A DNA stretch of 64,000 nt from Actinomycetota bacterium (GTDB taxonomy: Bacteria > Actinomycetota > Actinomycetes > Streptosporangiales > Streptosporangiaceae): NCBI GenBank assembly GCA_019240215.1, contig JAFAYQ010000004.1:1-64000 (forward strand), given 5' to 3'. Positions 8,348 through 20,569 of this stretch are shown here, one piece after another. Within the stretch, counting starts at the first letter, position 1; every line of letters starts with the position of its first letter. The notes under the pieces are model-generated. The model ran no database searches, was not told where the DNA came from, and saw only the letters and a program-made list of their open reading frames with translations. The position numbers and the translations under genes are program-made.

Positions 8348-8672
8348 CCAGCCCGTCACCTGGTCGGCCAGCCCAGCCAGCCCAGCCAGAGTGTCCCCGT
8401 GACGGGCCTCGACCGCCGTCGAGGGCCGAGACGCTGAGCCGGCGCCCGGTCCTTGCGGCTCCCGGGTCAGGCGTGACTCAGGAGTTGCTTCAGCGCAGCC
8501 GCCCGGGCTGCCCAACCAGCCTCGGCACCCCTCAGAGCGGGCGCTCACTCACCCCGTTGGGGCCCGCCAGGTCGCCCGGATGCCAGATCCCCGTAACGAT
8601 TGCGGCGATCAAACGTCGCCCAGCCTTCGCGCTATGGCCTCCCCATGCCCGATCACGTGGAACTATAGGGCC

Positions 8673-9350
8673 ATGAAAGGACGTGTGCTGGTCGTCGACG
8701 ACGACGCGGCCCTGGCGGAAATGCTCGGGATCGTGCTTCGCGGCGAAGGCTTCGAGCCAACCTTCGTCTCGGACGGAGACAAGGCGCTGGACGCATTCCG
8801 TGAGTCCCGGCCCGATCTGGTCCTGCTGGACCTGATGCTGCCGGGGACCGACGGGATCGACGTCTGCCGCCAGATCCGGACCGAGTCCGGAATCCCGATT
8901 GTCATGCTGACCGCCAAGACCGACACGGTCGACGTCGTCCTCGGGCTGGAGTCCGGCGCCGACGACTACCTGGTCAAGCCGTTCAAGTCCAAGGAACTGG
9001 TGGCCCGCATCCGGGCCCGGCTCCGGCGGACGGACGAGCCTGCCCCGGAGATGCTGCAGATCGGCGACATCAGCATCGACGTGGCCGGCCACTCGGTCAA
9101 GCGCAGCGGCGAGGCGCTGAACCTCACTCCGCTGGAGTTCGATCTCCTGGTGGCCCTGGCCCGCAAGCCACGCCAGGTGTTCACGCGCGAGGTCCTGCTC
9201 GAGCAGGTCTGGGGCTACCGCCACGCGGCCGACACCCGGCTGGTCAACGTGCACGTCCAGCGGTTGCGGGCCAAGATCGAGAAGGACCCGGAGCGGCCCG
9301 AGATCGTGGTCACCGTGCGCGGCGTCGGCTACAAGGCCGGCCCCGCCTGA
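8673..9350 (+). CDS. mtrA: Two-component response regulator MtrA
   Basis: This OmpR/PhoB-type regulator (225 aa) controls cell-wall, division and, in actinomycetes, developmental genes. The receiver domain has VVDDD at 8-11 (acid pocket), phospho-acceptor Asp53 in LLDLMLP, Thr80 and Lys102 in YLVKPF. The DNA-binding winged helix (about 130-225) contains LTPLEFDLLVALARKPRQVFTREVLLEQVWGY and ADTRLVNVHVQRLRAKIE. The sequence is close to actinobacterial MtrA. The ATG at 8673 starts directly at MKGRVLVVDDD as in orthologues. The sensor kinase MtrB and LpqB genes follow in the usual order. Confidence 0.96.
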   Translation: MKGRVLVVDDDAALAEMLGIVLRGEGFEPTFVSDGDKALDAFRESRPDLVLLDLMLPGTDGIDVCRQIRTESGIPIVMLTAKTDTVDVVLGLESGADDYLVKPFKSKELVARIRARLRRTDEPAPEMLQIGDISIDVAGHSVKRSGEALNLTPLEFDLLVALARKPRQVFTREVLLEQVWGYRHAADTRLVNVHVQRLRAKIEKDPERPEIVVTVRGVGYKAGPA

Positions 9351-9394
9351 TATCTGGATGCCTTTCCGTGAACGGCTTATGCTGCTCCCGATGA

Positions 9395-11350
9395 GTGATC
9401 GTGGGGGACGCAGCGCCTAGTTCGGCGGCCGATACGCAGCAGGGCCGTGGCGAGCCGGGAGCCGGTGGCGCGGCCCGTGGTCCCCGCCTGCCCACACGCA
9501 AGACCAGCACCAAGAACAAGACCAGCACCAGGAACAAGAAGAAGCGCCGCGGCTGGTACAAGATCGTCCGGCAGTCGCGGCCGGTCCGGGTGGTCGGCCG
9601 GCGGCTGCCCCGGCGGGCCAAGAAGCTGCTCAAGGGCGGCCGCAAGTGGCAGCGGGAGCGGGCCGAGGGCCTGCGCTTCCGCTGGCGCCGGTCCCTCCAG
9701 CTGCGGGTGGTCACCACCACGCTGGCGCTGTCGACGCTGGTCATCGCCGTGCTCGGGTTCTTCCTGACCCAGCAGATCTCCGACGGCCTGCTGCAGAACA
9801 AGGAGAAGTCGGCGACCGCCCAGGTGTCCCAGGGCCTGACCGTGGCCGAGGGCAACGCCAACCTGAACAAGGCGCCGACCTCGACCGCGATCGCCAACAA
9901 CTTCCTGTACCCGACCGCCCAGGAGCTGCAGGACGCCAGCGGTAACAACAGCAGCTACATCGTGGTCATCGAGGTCAGCGCGGACCGGGTCCCGGGCAAG
10001 GTCTACGTGGCCGGGGTGGCGGGCGGGGCCAACCCGGCCAGCATCCCGGCCTCGCTGTCGGCCAGCGTCCAGGGCGAGCAGGGCCACGAGCAGACCGGCA
10101 AGGTCTACTACGCGCCGACCACGATCATCTCCACCCTCGGCCGCGGCAACGAGCCCGGCCTGGCCGTCGGCACCCCGCTCGGCAACTACTACCAGCTGTA
10201 CTACCTGTTCCCGATGGTCCAGGAGCAGCAGACGCTGTCGCTGGTGCAGCGCACCCTGGTCGGGGCCGGGCTGGCCCTGATCGTGCTCCTGGCCCTGATC
10301 GCCTCGCTGGTCACCCGCTGGGTGGTGATCCCGGTCCGGCACGCCGCCCAGGCCGCCCAGCGGCTGTCGGCGGGCCGGCTGGGGGAGCGGATGCAGGTCC
10401 GCGGGGCCGACGACCTGGCCGCGCTGGCCACCTCGTTCAACGACATGGCGGCCAGCCTCCAGGACAAGCTGCGCGAGCTGGAGGAGCTGTCCCAGCTGCA
10501 GCGGCAGTTCGTGTCCGACGTCTCGCACGAGCTGCGCACCCCGCTGACCACGATCAAGATGGCGGCCGACGTGCTGCTGGAGTCGAAGGACGCGTTCGAC
10601 GCGGCCGGTGCCCGGTCGGCCGAGCTGCTCCAGGGCCAGCTCGACCGGTTCCAGGCCCTGCTCGAGGACCTGCTCGAGATCAGCCGCTACGACGCCAACG
10701 CGGCCACCCTCGACCCCGACTCGGTCGACATCAGCGACATCGCCCGCCGGGCGGCCGACGACGCCCAGCAGCTGGCCGAACGGCGCGGCTCGCGGATCGA
10801 GTTCCGGCTGCCGGCCGAGCCCTGCATGGCCGACGCCGACCACCGCCGGGTCGAGCGCATCCTGCGTAACCTGCTGGTCAACGCCGTCGAGCACGGCGAG
10901 GGCAACGACGTGATCGTGACCGTGGCCGGTGACCGGGACGCGGTCGCGGTGGCCGTCCGCGACCACGGCGTCGGCCTCAAGCCCGGCCAGGACCAGCTGG
11001 TGTTCGACCGGTTCTGGCGGGCCGACCCGGCCCGGGCGCGGACCACCGGCGGCACCGGCCTCGGCCTCGCCATCGCCCTCGAGGACGCCCAGCTGCACGG
11101 CGGCTGGCTGCAGGCGTGGGGGATGCCGGGCAAGGGGTCGGTGTTCCGGCTGACGATCCCGCGCACGGCCGGGCAGAAGCTGGTCGGCTCGCCGTTGCCG
11201 CTGGTGCCGGACGACACCGACGCGATCACCGCTCTCGGCGAGATCATGCCCGGTGGCCTGCTGCTGCCCGCCACCGAGCCCGCCGCCGACCCAGAGCCAC
11301 CCAACGAAGCCAGCGCTTCGGACGGTACTGGCGTGAGTTCACATGGATAA
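9395..11350 (+). CDS. mtrB: Sensor histidine kinase MtrB
   Basis: This 651-aa membrane kinase phosphorylates MtrA. Residues 1-100 are disordered and basic (KTSTKNKTSTRNKKKRR). Helix 1 is LQLRVVTTTLALSTLVIAVL, and an extracytoplasmic sensor region of about 150 aa follows. Helix 2 is VGAGLALIVLLALIASLVTR, then HAMP (VVIPVRHAAQAAQRLSAG). The dimerisation/phospho-acceptor site is DVSHELRTPLTTIKM, the N-box is NLLVNAVEHGEG, and the G-box is GTGLGLAIALEDAQLHGG. The likely start is GTG at 9395. An out-of-frame ATG at 9391 opens only a nine-codon frame ending at 9420, a possible leader ORF. The gene overlaps lpqB by 8 bases. Confidence 0.95.
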   Translation: MIVGDAAPSSAADTQQGRGEPGAGGAARGPRLPTRKTSTKNKTSTRNKKKRRGWYKIVRQSRPVRVVGRRLPRRAKKLLKGGRKWQRERAEGLRFRWRRSLQLRVVTTTLALSTLVIAVLGFFLTQQISDGLLQNKEKSATAQVSQGLTVAEGNANLNKAPTSTAIANNFLYPTAQELQDASGNNSSYIVVIEVSADRVPGKVYVAGVAGGANPASIPASLSASVQGEQGHEQTGKVYYAPTTIISTLGRGNEPGLAVGTPLGNYYQLYYLFPMVQEQQTLSLVQRTLVGAGLALIVLLALIASLVTRWVVIPVRHAAQAAQRLSAGRLGERMQVRGADDLAALATSFNDMAASLQDKLRELEELSQLQRQFVSDVSHELRTPLTTIKMAADVLLESKDAFDAAGARSAELLQGQLDRFQALLEDLLEISRYDANAATLDPDSVDISDIARRAADDAQQLAERRGSRIEFRLPAEPCMADADHRRVERILRNLLVNAVEHGEGNDVIVTVAGDRDAVAVAVRDHGVGLKPGQDQLVFDRFWRADPARARTTGGTGLGLAIALEDAQLHGGWLQAWGMPGKGSVFRLTIPRTAGQKLVGSPLPLVPDDTDAITALGEIMPGGLLLPATEPAADPEPPNEASASDGTGVSSHG

Positions 11351-13148
11351 AGGGTCCCCTCGCCCGGTGCCTGGCCGTCTGCGGGCGGCCTGGGTCGCGC
11401 TCCTCGCTACCGCCCTGGCGGTGCTGGTGGCCGGCTGCGTGACCGTCCCCACCAGTGGTCACGTCCAGGCGGTGAACGTCACCCAGGGCAACGCGGGCGG
11501 CGGCCAGTACTACCTGCAGCCGATCCCGGTGGCGCCCGGCGGCAACTGGACGCCGGAGGAGATCGTGTCCGGCTTCCTGGCCGCCAACGCCAGCTTCGCC
11601 AACGACCATGCGGTCGCCCGCCAGTACCTGGTCCCGGCGGCCAGCAAGAACTGGCACCCGGGGCTGGCGGTCACCGTGTTCAGCCAGATCTCCAGCACCC
11701 CGGTGCCGCTGCCGGACGGCGCCAGCGGCTCCCACCAGACCAGGACGACGACGATCGTCCAGGTCAGCGGGACGGTGCTGGGCAGCCTGTCCAACAGCGG
11801 GCAGTACTCGACCTCCTCGCACAGCCAAGGGACCACCGAGGAGAAGTTCGTCCTGGTCCAGCAGGGCGGCCGGTGGCGCATCTCCAGCCTGCCCAACGAG
11901 GTGCTGCTGTCCCAGTCCGACTTCGAGCACGTCTACCAGCCCCGCAACATCTACTTCTTCGACCCCAGCGAGCAGACGCTGGTGCCCGACCCGATCTACG
12001 TGCCCGAGGCGGCCACTCCCACCGACCTGGTCGAGCAGCTGGTGCGGGTGGTGATGGCGAGCCCGACCGGCTGGCTGCGGAGCGCCGTGCAGACCGCGTT
12101 CCCGGCCGGGACCACGCTGCTGAACGTGTCCCTGGACGGCGGCACCGCGGTGGTCAACCTGGGCGGCGCGGCCAACGGCGCCAGCGATGACGCCCTGCAC
12201 CAGATGTCGGCCCAGCTGCTGTGGACGCTGGCCGGCTCGAGCGCCGACGAGCCGGCCATCCAGTCGGTCGAGCTGGAGATCAACGGCGGGCCCTGGAACG
12301 CCGGCCAGGACAACCCGGTCCAGCAGATCAGTGACTTCAGCAGCTACGTGCCGACCGGGCCGGCCCACGCCAGCTTCTACTACACCGACAGCCACGGCGC
12401 GGTCCGCTCGCTGTCGGGGTCGGCCCAGGCCAACGCGCCTCAGGGGGCGCCGGTGGCGGGCGCCGCGGGCGCCGCCGACATCCCGCTCACCCAGGTCGCG
12501 GTCTCGCCCGACGGCCGCTACGTGGCCGGCCTCGGCTCGGCCGGCCTGTACACCGGCACCTTGACCAGTAAGAGCACGTTGTCGCTGCGGGTGGACGGCA
12601 ACTTCGGGTCGCTCAGCTGGGACCTGCACGACGACGTCTGGGCCGTCCAGAACGGCCAGGTGTGGCTGATACCCGGCCGCGGCGGCGCGTCGCTGCCGGT
12701 GACCACCATGCTGCCGGCCGGCGAGAAGGTGACCGCGCTCAAGGTCGCCCCCGACGGGGTGCGCTGCGCGATGCTCGTTTCCGGCGCCAGCGGCACCCAG
12801 CTGCTGCTGGCCGCGATCGTGCACTCGGGGGAGCAGGCCTATATCGGGCCGGCCGTCCCGATCAGCGCCGACAACGTGAACTTCACGTCACTGACCTGGT
12901 ACGACGCCGACGACGTGGTCGCCCTGCGGGACCCGTCGGGCCATCCGGTGCTGGACGAGGTGGCCATCAACGGCGGCAACGTCACCGCGTTCCCGGCCCC
13001 GCCCGGCATCACCTCGATCACCGCCTACGGCCCCGCCAACCCGCTGGTGGCCGGCCTGTCCGACGGCCAGATGACCACGCTGGCCACCCCCAACGGCCTG
13101 TGGAGCGGCAACGTGGCGGCCGGCCGCTCGCCCGCCTACCCGGGCTGA
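11343..13148 (+). CDS. lpqB: Lipoprotein LpqB
   Basis: The 601-aa lipoprotein is the accessory partner of MtrB. A signal peptide ends in the lipobox LVAGC with acylated Cys32. A GerMN domain follows at about 185-310 (YVPEAATPTDLVEQLVRVV, then AVVNLGGAAN), and the C-terminal half is beta-propeller-like (VAVSPDGRYVAGLGSAGLYTG, SLSWDLHDDVWAVQNGQVW). It sits on the outer face of the membrane. The ATG overlaps the mtrB 3' end by 8 bases, so translation is probably coupled. Orthologues in Streptomyces and mycobacteria have the same order. Confidence 0.95.
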   Translation: MDKGSPRPVPGRLRAAWVALLATALAVLVAGCVTVPTSGHVQAVNVTQGNAGGGQYYLQPIPVAPGGNWTPEEIVSGFLAANASFANDHAVARQYLVPAASKNWHPGLAVTVFSQISSTPVPLPDGASGSHQTRTTTIVQVSGTVLGSLSNSGQYSTSSHSQGTTEEKFVLVQQGGRWRISSLPNEVLLSQSDFEHVYQPRNIYFFDPSEQTLVPDPIYVPEAATPTDLVEQLVRVVMASPTGWLRSAVQTAFPAGTTLLNVSLDGGTAVVNLGGAANGASDDALHQMSAQLLWTLAGSSADEPAIQSVELEINGGPWNAGQDNPVQQISDFSSYVPTGPAHASFYYTDSHGAVRSLSGSAQANAPQGAPVAGAAGAADIPLTQVAVSPDGRYVAGLGSAGLYTGTLTSKSTLSLRVDGNFGSLSWDLHDDVWAVQNGQVWLIPGRGGASLPVTTMLPAGEKVTALKVAPDGVRCAMLVSGASGTQLLLAAIVHSGEQAYIGPAVPISADNVNFTSLTWYDADDVVALRDPSGHPVLDEVAINGGNVTAFPAPPGITSITAYGPANPLVAGLSDGQMTTLATPNGLWSGNVAAGRSPAYPG

Positions 13149-13834
13149 CGCGCCCGCTTACCCCGGCTGACGCGCGCACCTCGGCCCCCGTGCCCCTCGT
13201 GCCCCAGCAAACCCGCCCGCCTCTCGCGCCCCGTCCACCTTGCTTGCCCCTCACACCCCATTCACCTCGCTCACCACTCGCGCCCCTTTCACCCCGACTG
13301 CCCCTTTCACCCCGGCGGCCCCTCGCGCCCCACCCGCCACGCCCCGGCCACTCACCGTGTTAAGGCCCATTCGGCGTGCCGTTTGCGCGCCCGTTACCCA
13401 CCCTCCACCTGTCCGTTATGGGAAATCAGATCCCGGAACGCCACTTGCAGTGAAGGGGCAGTTACTTATCGCTTACTTTCGCCTACTGACAATCGGCCCG
13501 GATAGGGCTACCGTTCACGTCATGGCACCCGCCCGGGTCCGTGGTTGCGCCAGGCAGGACTCCCTGAGCTCGTCTTCGGGGATGCGCCCGTCCTGGCTAG
13601 CCGATGCCAGCCGCAGGCAAAACGGCCCACGTAAGGCGACTTCTCGTCGACCGATCACGGTGCGGCTTAGAAGTAAGTCCTGCCCCGCCAGCAGACACAG
13701 GGTTTGCTGGGCCGGGAGAAGAGCAGTAGTGGCCACAGAGTTGCCGCGAACCTCTCCGCAGGCGGATGTGGGGACGAAGACCAGGTCGGCCGGGCGGGTG
13801 CCGCTGCAACGTATCGCCTACCGAGGGGATCGCC
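13149..13834. other. Gene-less interval between lpqB and hpf (686 bp)
   Basis: In Streptomyces a comF-like phosphoribosyltransferase gene lies here; I see no trace of it. Bases 13149-13370 are C-rich with repeated CCCCTTTCACCCC-like units, unlike coding sequence. The rest is more balanced (TTACTTATCGCTTACTTTCGCC) and probably holds the hpf promoter. GAGGGGATCGCC just before 13835 is the hpf ribosome-binding site. Open frames across the interval are low-complexity Pro/Thr artefacts. Confidence 0.6.
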
Positions 13835-14572
13835 ATGGACATTGTCTTCAGGAGCCGGCGCACTAACATCCCCGAGCGCTTCCGCCAACACGCGGAAGGC
13901 AAGCTCGCCAAAATCGGAAAGCTGGATCACAAGGCGATCCGGATTGATGTGGAGGTCACCCAGGAGCGCAACCCGCGCCAGGCCAAGGGCCGCGAGCGGG
14001 TCGAGCTGACCATCCGCTCGCGGGGCCCGGTGGTCCGCGCCGAGGCGGCCGCCGACGACCGCTACACCGCGCTCGACCTGGCCTTCGCCAAGCTGGAGAA
14101 CCGGCTCCGGCGGTCCGGCGACCGCCGCAAGGATGCCCGCCACACGGACCGCGAACTGGTACGGACCGGTTCGGTGGCCGCAGGCGGCGCGGCCCCGGAA
14201 GCGGTACCTGAGTCATTGCCACCGGACGTCGCGCCACCGTATCCGGGGCACCGGTCCGGCCCGGACGCGCAGACCGGCGCCGCCCCGGCCGCCGCCCGCA
14301 ACGGCCACCGGCTGGCCGACGGGCCCGACGGGGCCGAGACCGCGGCCGCCCATCTGGTGCCGATCCAGATGGAAGGCGACTGCCCGGTCGTGGTGCGCGA
14401 GAAGCTGCACCACGCCGACCCGATGACGATCGACCAGGCGCTGTTGGAGATGGAACTGGTGGGGCACGATTTCTACTTGTTCCACGATCGCGAGTCCGAT
14501 CAGTTCAGCGTGGTGTACCGGCGTCGGGGTTATGACTACGGTGTGATCCGATTGATGGAAGACTCCGCGTAA
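13835..14572 (+). CDS. hpf: Ribosome hibernation promoting factor, long form
   Basis: Long HPF dimerises 70S ribosomes into inactive 100S particles in stationary phase or stress. The N-terminal S30AE domain (1-~100) begins MDIVFRSRRTNIPERFRQHAEGKLAKI, with basic segments contacting 16S rRNA. A Pro/Ala-rich linker spans ~105-180, and the C-terminal dimerisation domain (~188-245) contains DPMTIDQALLEMELVGHDFYLF and VVYRRRGYDYGVIRL. The 245-aa length is typical of actinobacteria. The ATG at 13835 has GAGGGG seven bases upstream. It sits between lpqB and an orphan response regulator, as in Streptomyces. Confidence 0.95.
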   Translation: MDIVFRSRRTNIPERFRQHAEGKLAKIGKLDHKAIRIDVEVTQERNPRQAKGRERVELTIRSRGPVVRAEAAADDRYTALDLAFAKLENRLRRSGDRRKDARHTDRELVRTGSVAAGGAAPEAVPESLPPDVAPPYPGHRSGPDAQTGAAPAAARNGHRLADGPDGAETAAAHLVPIQMEGDCPVVVREKLHHADPMTIDQALLEMELVGHDFYLFHDRESDQFSVVYRRRGYDYGVIRLMEDSA

Positions 14573-14573
14573 A

Positions 14574-14616
14574 CGGCCGGATGCTGTCCGGCCGCGGGCC
14601 AGCGCCCCCGCTGGCC
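14574..14616 (+). terminator. Double-hairpin terminator after hpf
   Basis: Two perfect 8-bp hairpins lie back to back: CGGCCGGA-tgctg-TCCGGCCG (14574-14594) and GGCCAGCG-cccc-CGCTGGCC (14597-14616). They begin two bases after the hpf stop codon. There is no U-run, common for actinobacterial terminators. Confidence 0.6.
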
Positions 14617-14746
14617 TGGCGTGCCTGATTTGCGCACGGTGCCATGGCTCGGCCAGAGTCAGTGCCATGAGCGTTGTGCAGGCTGGACCGGGGCGGGCTG
14701 ACTCAGCCCGCCCCCGGCCGGCTGGTTGCTGGTGGGAGGAGACAGC

Positions 14747-15469
14747 GTGAGCGAGGGTTCCGGTGCTCCTGGCGGTGATCGCTCTCCCGGGAAGTCCCCC
14801 GACCCGATCCGCGTGCTGATCGCCGATGATCACGCGCTCTTCCGGCGCGGCCTGGCTTCGGTCCTGGACGAGGAACCGGACATCGAGCTGGTCGGCCAGG
14901 CGAACGACGGCGCCGAGGCGGTCACCCGGGCCGGCCAGGCCCTGCCCGACGTGGTCCTGATGGACATCCGCATGCCTAAGACCAGCGGCATCGAGGCCGC
15001 CCGGGCCATGAAGGAGGCCGCTCCGAGCGCCCGCATCGTCATGCTGACGATCAGCGACGAGGAGGAGGACCTGTTCGAGGCGATCCGCTCCGGGGCCAGC
15101 GGTTACCTGCTCAAGGACATCCCGCTGGACGAGGTGGCCGACGCGGTCCGGTCGGTGTACGGCGGCCAGTCCCTGATCAACCCCTCGATGGCCGGCAAGC
15201 TGCTGACCGAGTTCGCCACCCTCGGCCGCCGCGACCAGGAGGAGGAGCGGCCCCAGCAGGTCCCCGCGCCCAAGCTCACCGACCGCGAGATGGAAGTCCT
15301 CAAGTTGGTCGCCCGGGGCATGAACAACCGCGACATCGCCAAAGAGCTGTTCATCTCCGAGAACACGGTCAAGAACCACGTGCGCAACATCCTCGAGAAG
15401 CTGCAGATCCACTCGCGGATGGAGGCCGTCATGATCGCCGTCCGCGAGAAGCTCATCGAGCTCAGGTGA
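14747..15469 (+). CDS. NarL/FixJ family response regulator (orphan)
   Basis: The 240-aa protein has a receiver domain (about 21-140) with IADDH, phospho-acceptor Asp73 in LMDIRMP, and YLLKDIPLDEV, where the conserved Lys is followed by Asp instead of Pro, usual for this class. The C-terminal LuxR helix-turn-helix (~175-235) has LTDREMEVLKLVARGMNNRDIA and ENTVKNHVRNILEKLQ. The GTG at 14747 was chosen because GGGAGGAGAC lies just upstream; a TTG seven codons earlier would bury that site. No kinase gene is adjacent. Streptomyces has the same orphan regulator between hpf and secA. Confidence 0.93.
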   Translation: MSEGSGAPGGDRSPGKSPDPIRVLIADDHALFRRGLASVLDEEPDIELVGQANDGAEAVTRAGQALPDVVLMDIRMPKTSGIEAARAMKEAAPSARIVMLTISDEEEDLFEAIRSGASGYLLKDIPLDEVADAVRSVYGGQSLINPSMAGKLLTEFATLGRRDQEEERPQQVPAPKLTDREMEVLKLVARGMNNRDIAKELFISENTVKNHVRNILEKLQIHSRMEAVMIAVREKLIELR

Positions 15470-15479
15470 GTCCGGTGGG

Positions 15480-16685
15480 TCAGGCCGACTTCAGGGCGAT
15501 GCGAAGGCGGTCGCGGCTGGTCTCCGGCTCGACCTGCTCCAGCTCCACGTAGTCGCAGCCGACCCAGCTGGCCGCCTCCCGCAGGGCGCGGGCCATCGGC
15601 TCGGCCGCCGACGGGCGGTCGAGGGTCAGCTTGCGGGCCACCAGCGTGCGGCCCTCGCGGGCCGGGTCGACCCGGCCGACCAGGCGGCCGCCGGCCAGCA
15701 GCGGCATCACGAAGTAGCCGTGTATCCGCTTGGCCTTGGGCACGTAGGCCTCCAGGCTGTGCTCGAACCCGAACAGCCGCCGGGTCCGCTTGCGGTCCCA
15801 CACCAGCGAGTCGAACGGCGACAGCAGCGTCACCCGGTGCCGTTCCCGCCCGGCCTGCTCGCCGGCCGCCAGCGCGGCCGGGTCGGCCCAGCCCGGCACC
15901 GGCGACCGCGGCCCCGGGAACGTGACCGGCACCAGGCCGGCCGCCCGGGCGGCGTCGTCCAGGTAGCCGTTCCGGCTCGGCTGGGCGCTGAGGACGCTCT
16001 GCAGCCGGTGGTAGTCGACCAGGTCGTTGTGGGTGGCGGCGCCCAGCGCCCGGGTGGCCACGCCGACCAGGTGGCTGACGCACTCGGCGTCGCTCGGCTC
16101 GGCCGCCAGTAGCTCGGGCGGCAGCACCCGCTCGGGCAGGTCGTAGACCCGCCGCCAGCCCTCCCGGCGCACGCAGACCAGCTCACCGATGTCGAGCAGC
16201 CACTCGGCCGCCACCTTGACCTCGGACCAGTCCCACCACGGCCCGCCGCCCTTGGCCCCGCCCAGCTGGGTGGCGGTCAGCGGCCCCTCGGCCGCCAGCT
16301 GGGCCCGGACCTGCTGGCAGGCCTGCTCGGAGACCTGGTGCCAGCGCATGCCGCGGTTGCGGTACCAGCGCCGCCGGAAGCCGTAGTACGGCCACTCCTC
16401 GATCGGCAGCAGGCAGGCCGCGTGCGCCCAGTACTCGAACGTCTGCGGCCGGGTCGCGGGCCAGTAGGCGCGCTCGATCCGGGCCCGCGGGATCGCGCCC
16501 AGCCGGGCGTAGGCCACCAGCTCGTGCGAGCGGGCCAGCACGCTGATCGTGTCCAGCTGGACACCGCCCACCCGGCGCAGCATCGCGGGCACGCCGCCCT
16601 TGCGGGCCTCGGCCCCGATGAAGCCCTGCGCCCGCAGCGTCAGCCGCCGGGCGTCGTCCAGGCTGAGCGCGACAACGTCTGACAC
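15480..16685 (-). CDS. YcaQ/AlkZ-like winged-helix DNA glycosylase
   Basis: The 401-aa HTH_42 (DUF1006) family protein has three winged-helix units. The family includes AlkZ and E. coli YcaQ, which unhook interstrand crosslinks by removing bulky alkylated purines. The catalytic Q-hydrophobic-D signature of the YcaQ branch is visible as Q43-L44-D45 (GVQLDTISVLARSHELV); AlkZ-type toxin-resistance enzymes have Gln at the third position. SPFDSLVWDRKRTRRLFGFEHSLEAYVP is the conserved C-terminal block. The gene is convergent with the response regulator (10-bp gap). Role: likely repair of DNA crosslinks. Confidence 0.88.
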   Translation of the reverse strand: MSDVVALSLDDARRLTLRAQGFIGAEARKGGVPAMLRRVGGVQLDTISVLARSHELVAYARLGAIPRARIERAYWPATRPQTFEYWAHAACLLPIEEWPYYGFRRRWYRNRGMRWHQVSEQACQQVRAQLAAEGPLTATQLGGAKGGGPWWDWSEVKVAAEWLLDIGELVCVRREGWRRVYDLPERVLPPELLAAEPSDAECVSHLVGVATRALGAATHNDLVDYHRLQSVLSAQPSRNGYLDDAARAAGLVPVTFPGPRSPVPGWADPAALAAGEQAGRERHRVTLLSPFDSLVWDRKRTRRLFGFEHSLEAYVPKAKRIHGYFVMPLLAGGRLVGRVDPAREGRTLVARKLTLDRPSAAEPMARALREAASWVGCDYVELEQVEPETSRDRLRIALKSA

Positions 16686-16783
16686 ACGAAGATCGTAACC
16701 ACCGGGTACGACAAAACCGGCTGACGGCCGTCAGCACGGGCCAGGCCGCGGCCTACCGGGCGACCCTGGCCAAACGCGGCGGT

Positions 16784-17089
16784 CTAGTACCAGTCCTCGT
16801 TCATCCGGGCGAAGCCGCCGACGATGAAGCCGAGCACCGCGATGCCGCCGCCGGTGTAGACCAGCCACCAGGTCGGCGGGGAGGCGAAGGCCAGGCCGCC
16901 GACGACGAAGCCGATGACGATGATCGCGACCGCGATCCAGGACACCGGGCGGCCGTGGAACGACTCGTGCGCCAGCGCCGCCGCGTGGCCCAGGGGCGAC
17001 TCCTCCGGGGCGGGCCCGATCGACTCGGGCGCGGCCGCGCTGGTCGGGGTACCCGACAGCGCTCCGGAACCCGACTGCTCGGTCGTCAT
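16784..17089 (-). CDS. Small conserved actinobacterial membrane protein
   Basis: This 101-aa protein has an N-terminal ~45-residue cytosolic part (GHAAALAHESFHGRPVSW) and two membrane helices (WIAVAIIVIGFVVGGLAFA, WWLVYTGGGIAVLGFIVGGF). It ends NEDWY. A protein of this type occurs next to the YcaQ-like gene and secA in Streptomyces, from memory. No function is assigned. The tight conservation of place next to secA hints at an envelope role but nothing more can be said. Start ATG at 17089. Confidence 0.8.
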   Translation of the reverse strand: MTTEQSGSGALSGTPTSAAAPESIGPAPEESPLGHAAALAHESFHGRPVSWIAVAIIVIGFVVGGLAFASPPTWWLVYTGGGIAVLGFIVGGFARMNEDWY

Positions 17090-17164
17090 CTGCGATCCTC
17101 TCGTTGCACCGCTTGGTGGAGGCCCGGCACGGCCTGGGACACATATTATGGTGAGACGAGCCTT

Positions 17165-17185
17165 CGGGGGCTGCGCTGGCCCCCG
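17165..17185. other. Hairpin in the secA upstream region
   Basis: CGGGGGC-tgcgctg-GCCCCCG is a perfect 7-bp stem 185 bases before the secA start and 75 bases before the divergent membrane-protein gene. It has no U-tract and lies upstream of both genes, so it is more likely a leader structure than a terminator. Confidence 0.4.
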
Positions 17186-17369
17186 GCTACGACGATTACG
17201 TCCCGGCCGCGACTTCCTGCACGGGCTCGGTTTCGGGCCGTGACTCGCCTACCATGACTGACGGGGCTCATGTTCCGGCCGTCCCCGGGCTCGTCCGGAC
17301 CGCGAGGACAGAGCCGGCCGCGTGCGACGGCGTCGGTACCCAGACAATCCGCGAGGAGCGCGACAAGAA

Positions 17370-20471
<3,102 letters not shown>

Positions 20472-20569
20472 GCGTCACCTCCTCCTGCAGTCGGCCCGGT
20501 CCCCGCTCACGTGGGTGGTCGGTCCGCGTGCCCCGAGCCGGGCTGGCTCGCACCCGGCGCCGCGCCCGG

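Larger units (their letters stand above)
8226..8672. other. Intergenic region between P450 and mtrA (447 bp)
   Basis: No gene is supported. It holds the P450 5' region with a palindrome at 8265-8278, one copy of a structured repeat at 8308-8347 and the mtrA 5' region. Just before the mtrA ATG there is AACTAT at -12, only a weak leaderless -10. Open frames crossing it lack family features and codon bias. Confidence 0.6.

Noticed and set aside
13240-13866. Possible Pro/Thr-rich protein between lpqB and hpf
   Set aside because: Low complexity from C-rich repeats, no ribosome-binding site, and it overlaps the hpf start in another frame.
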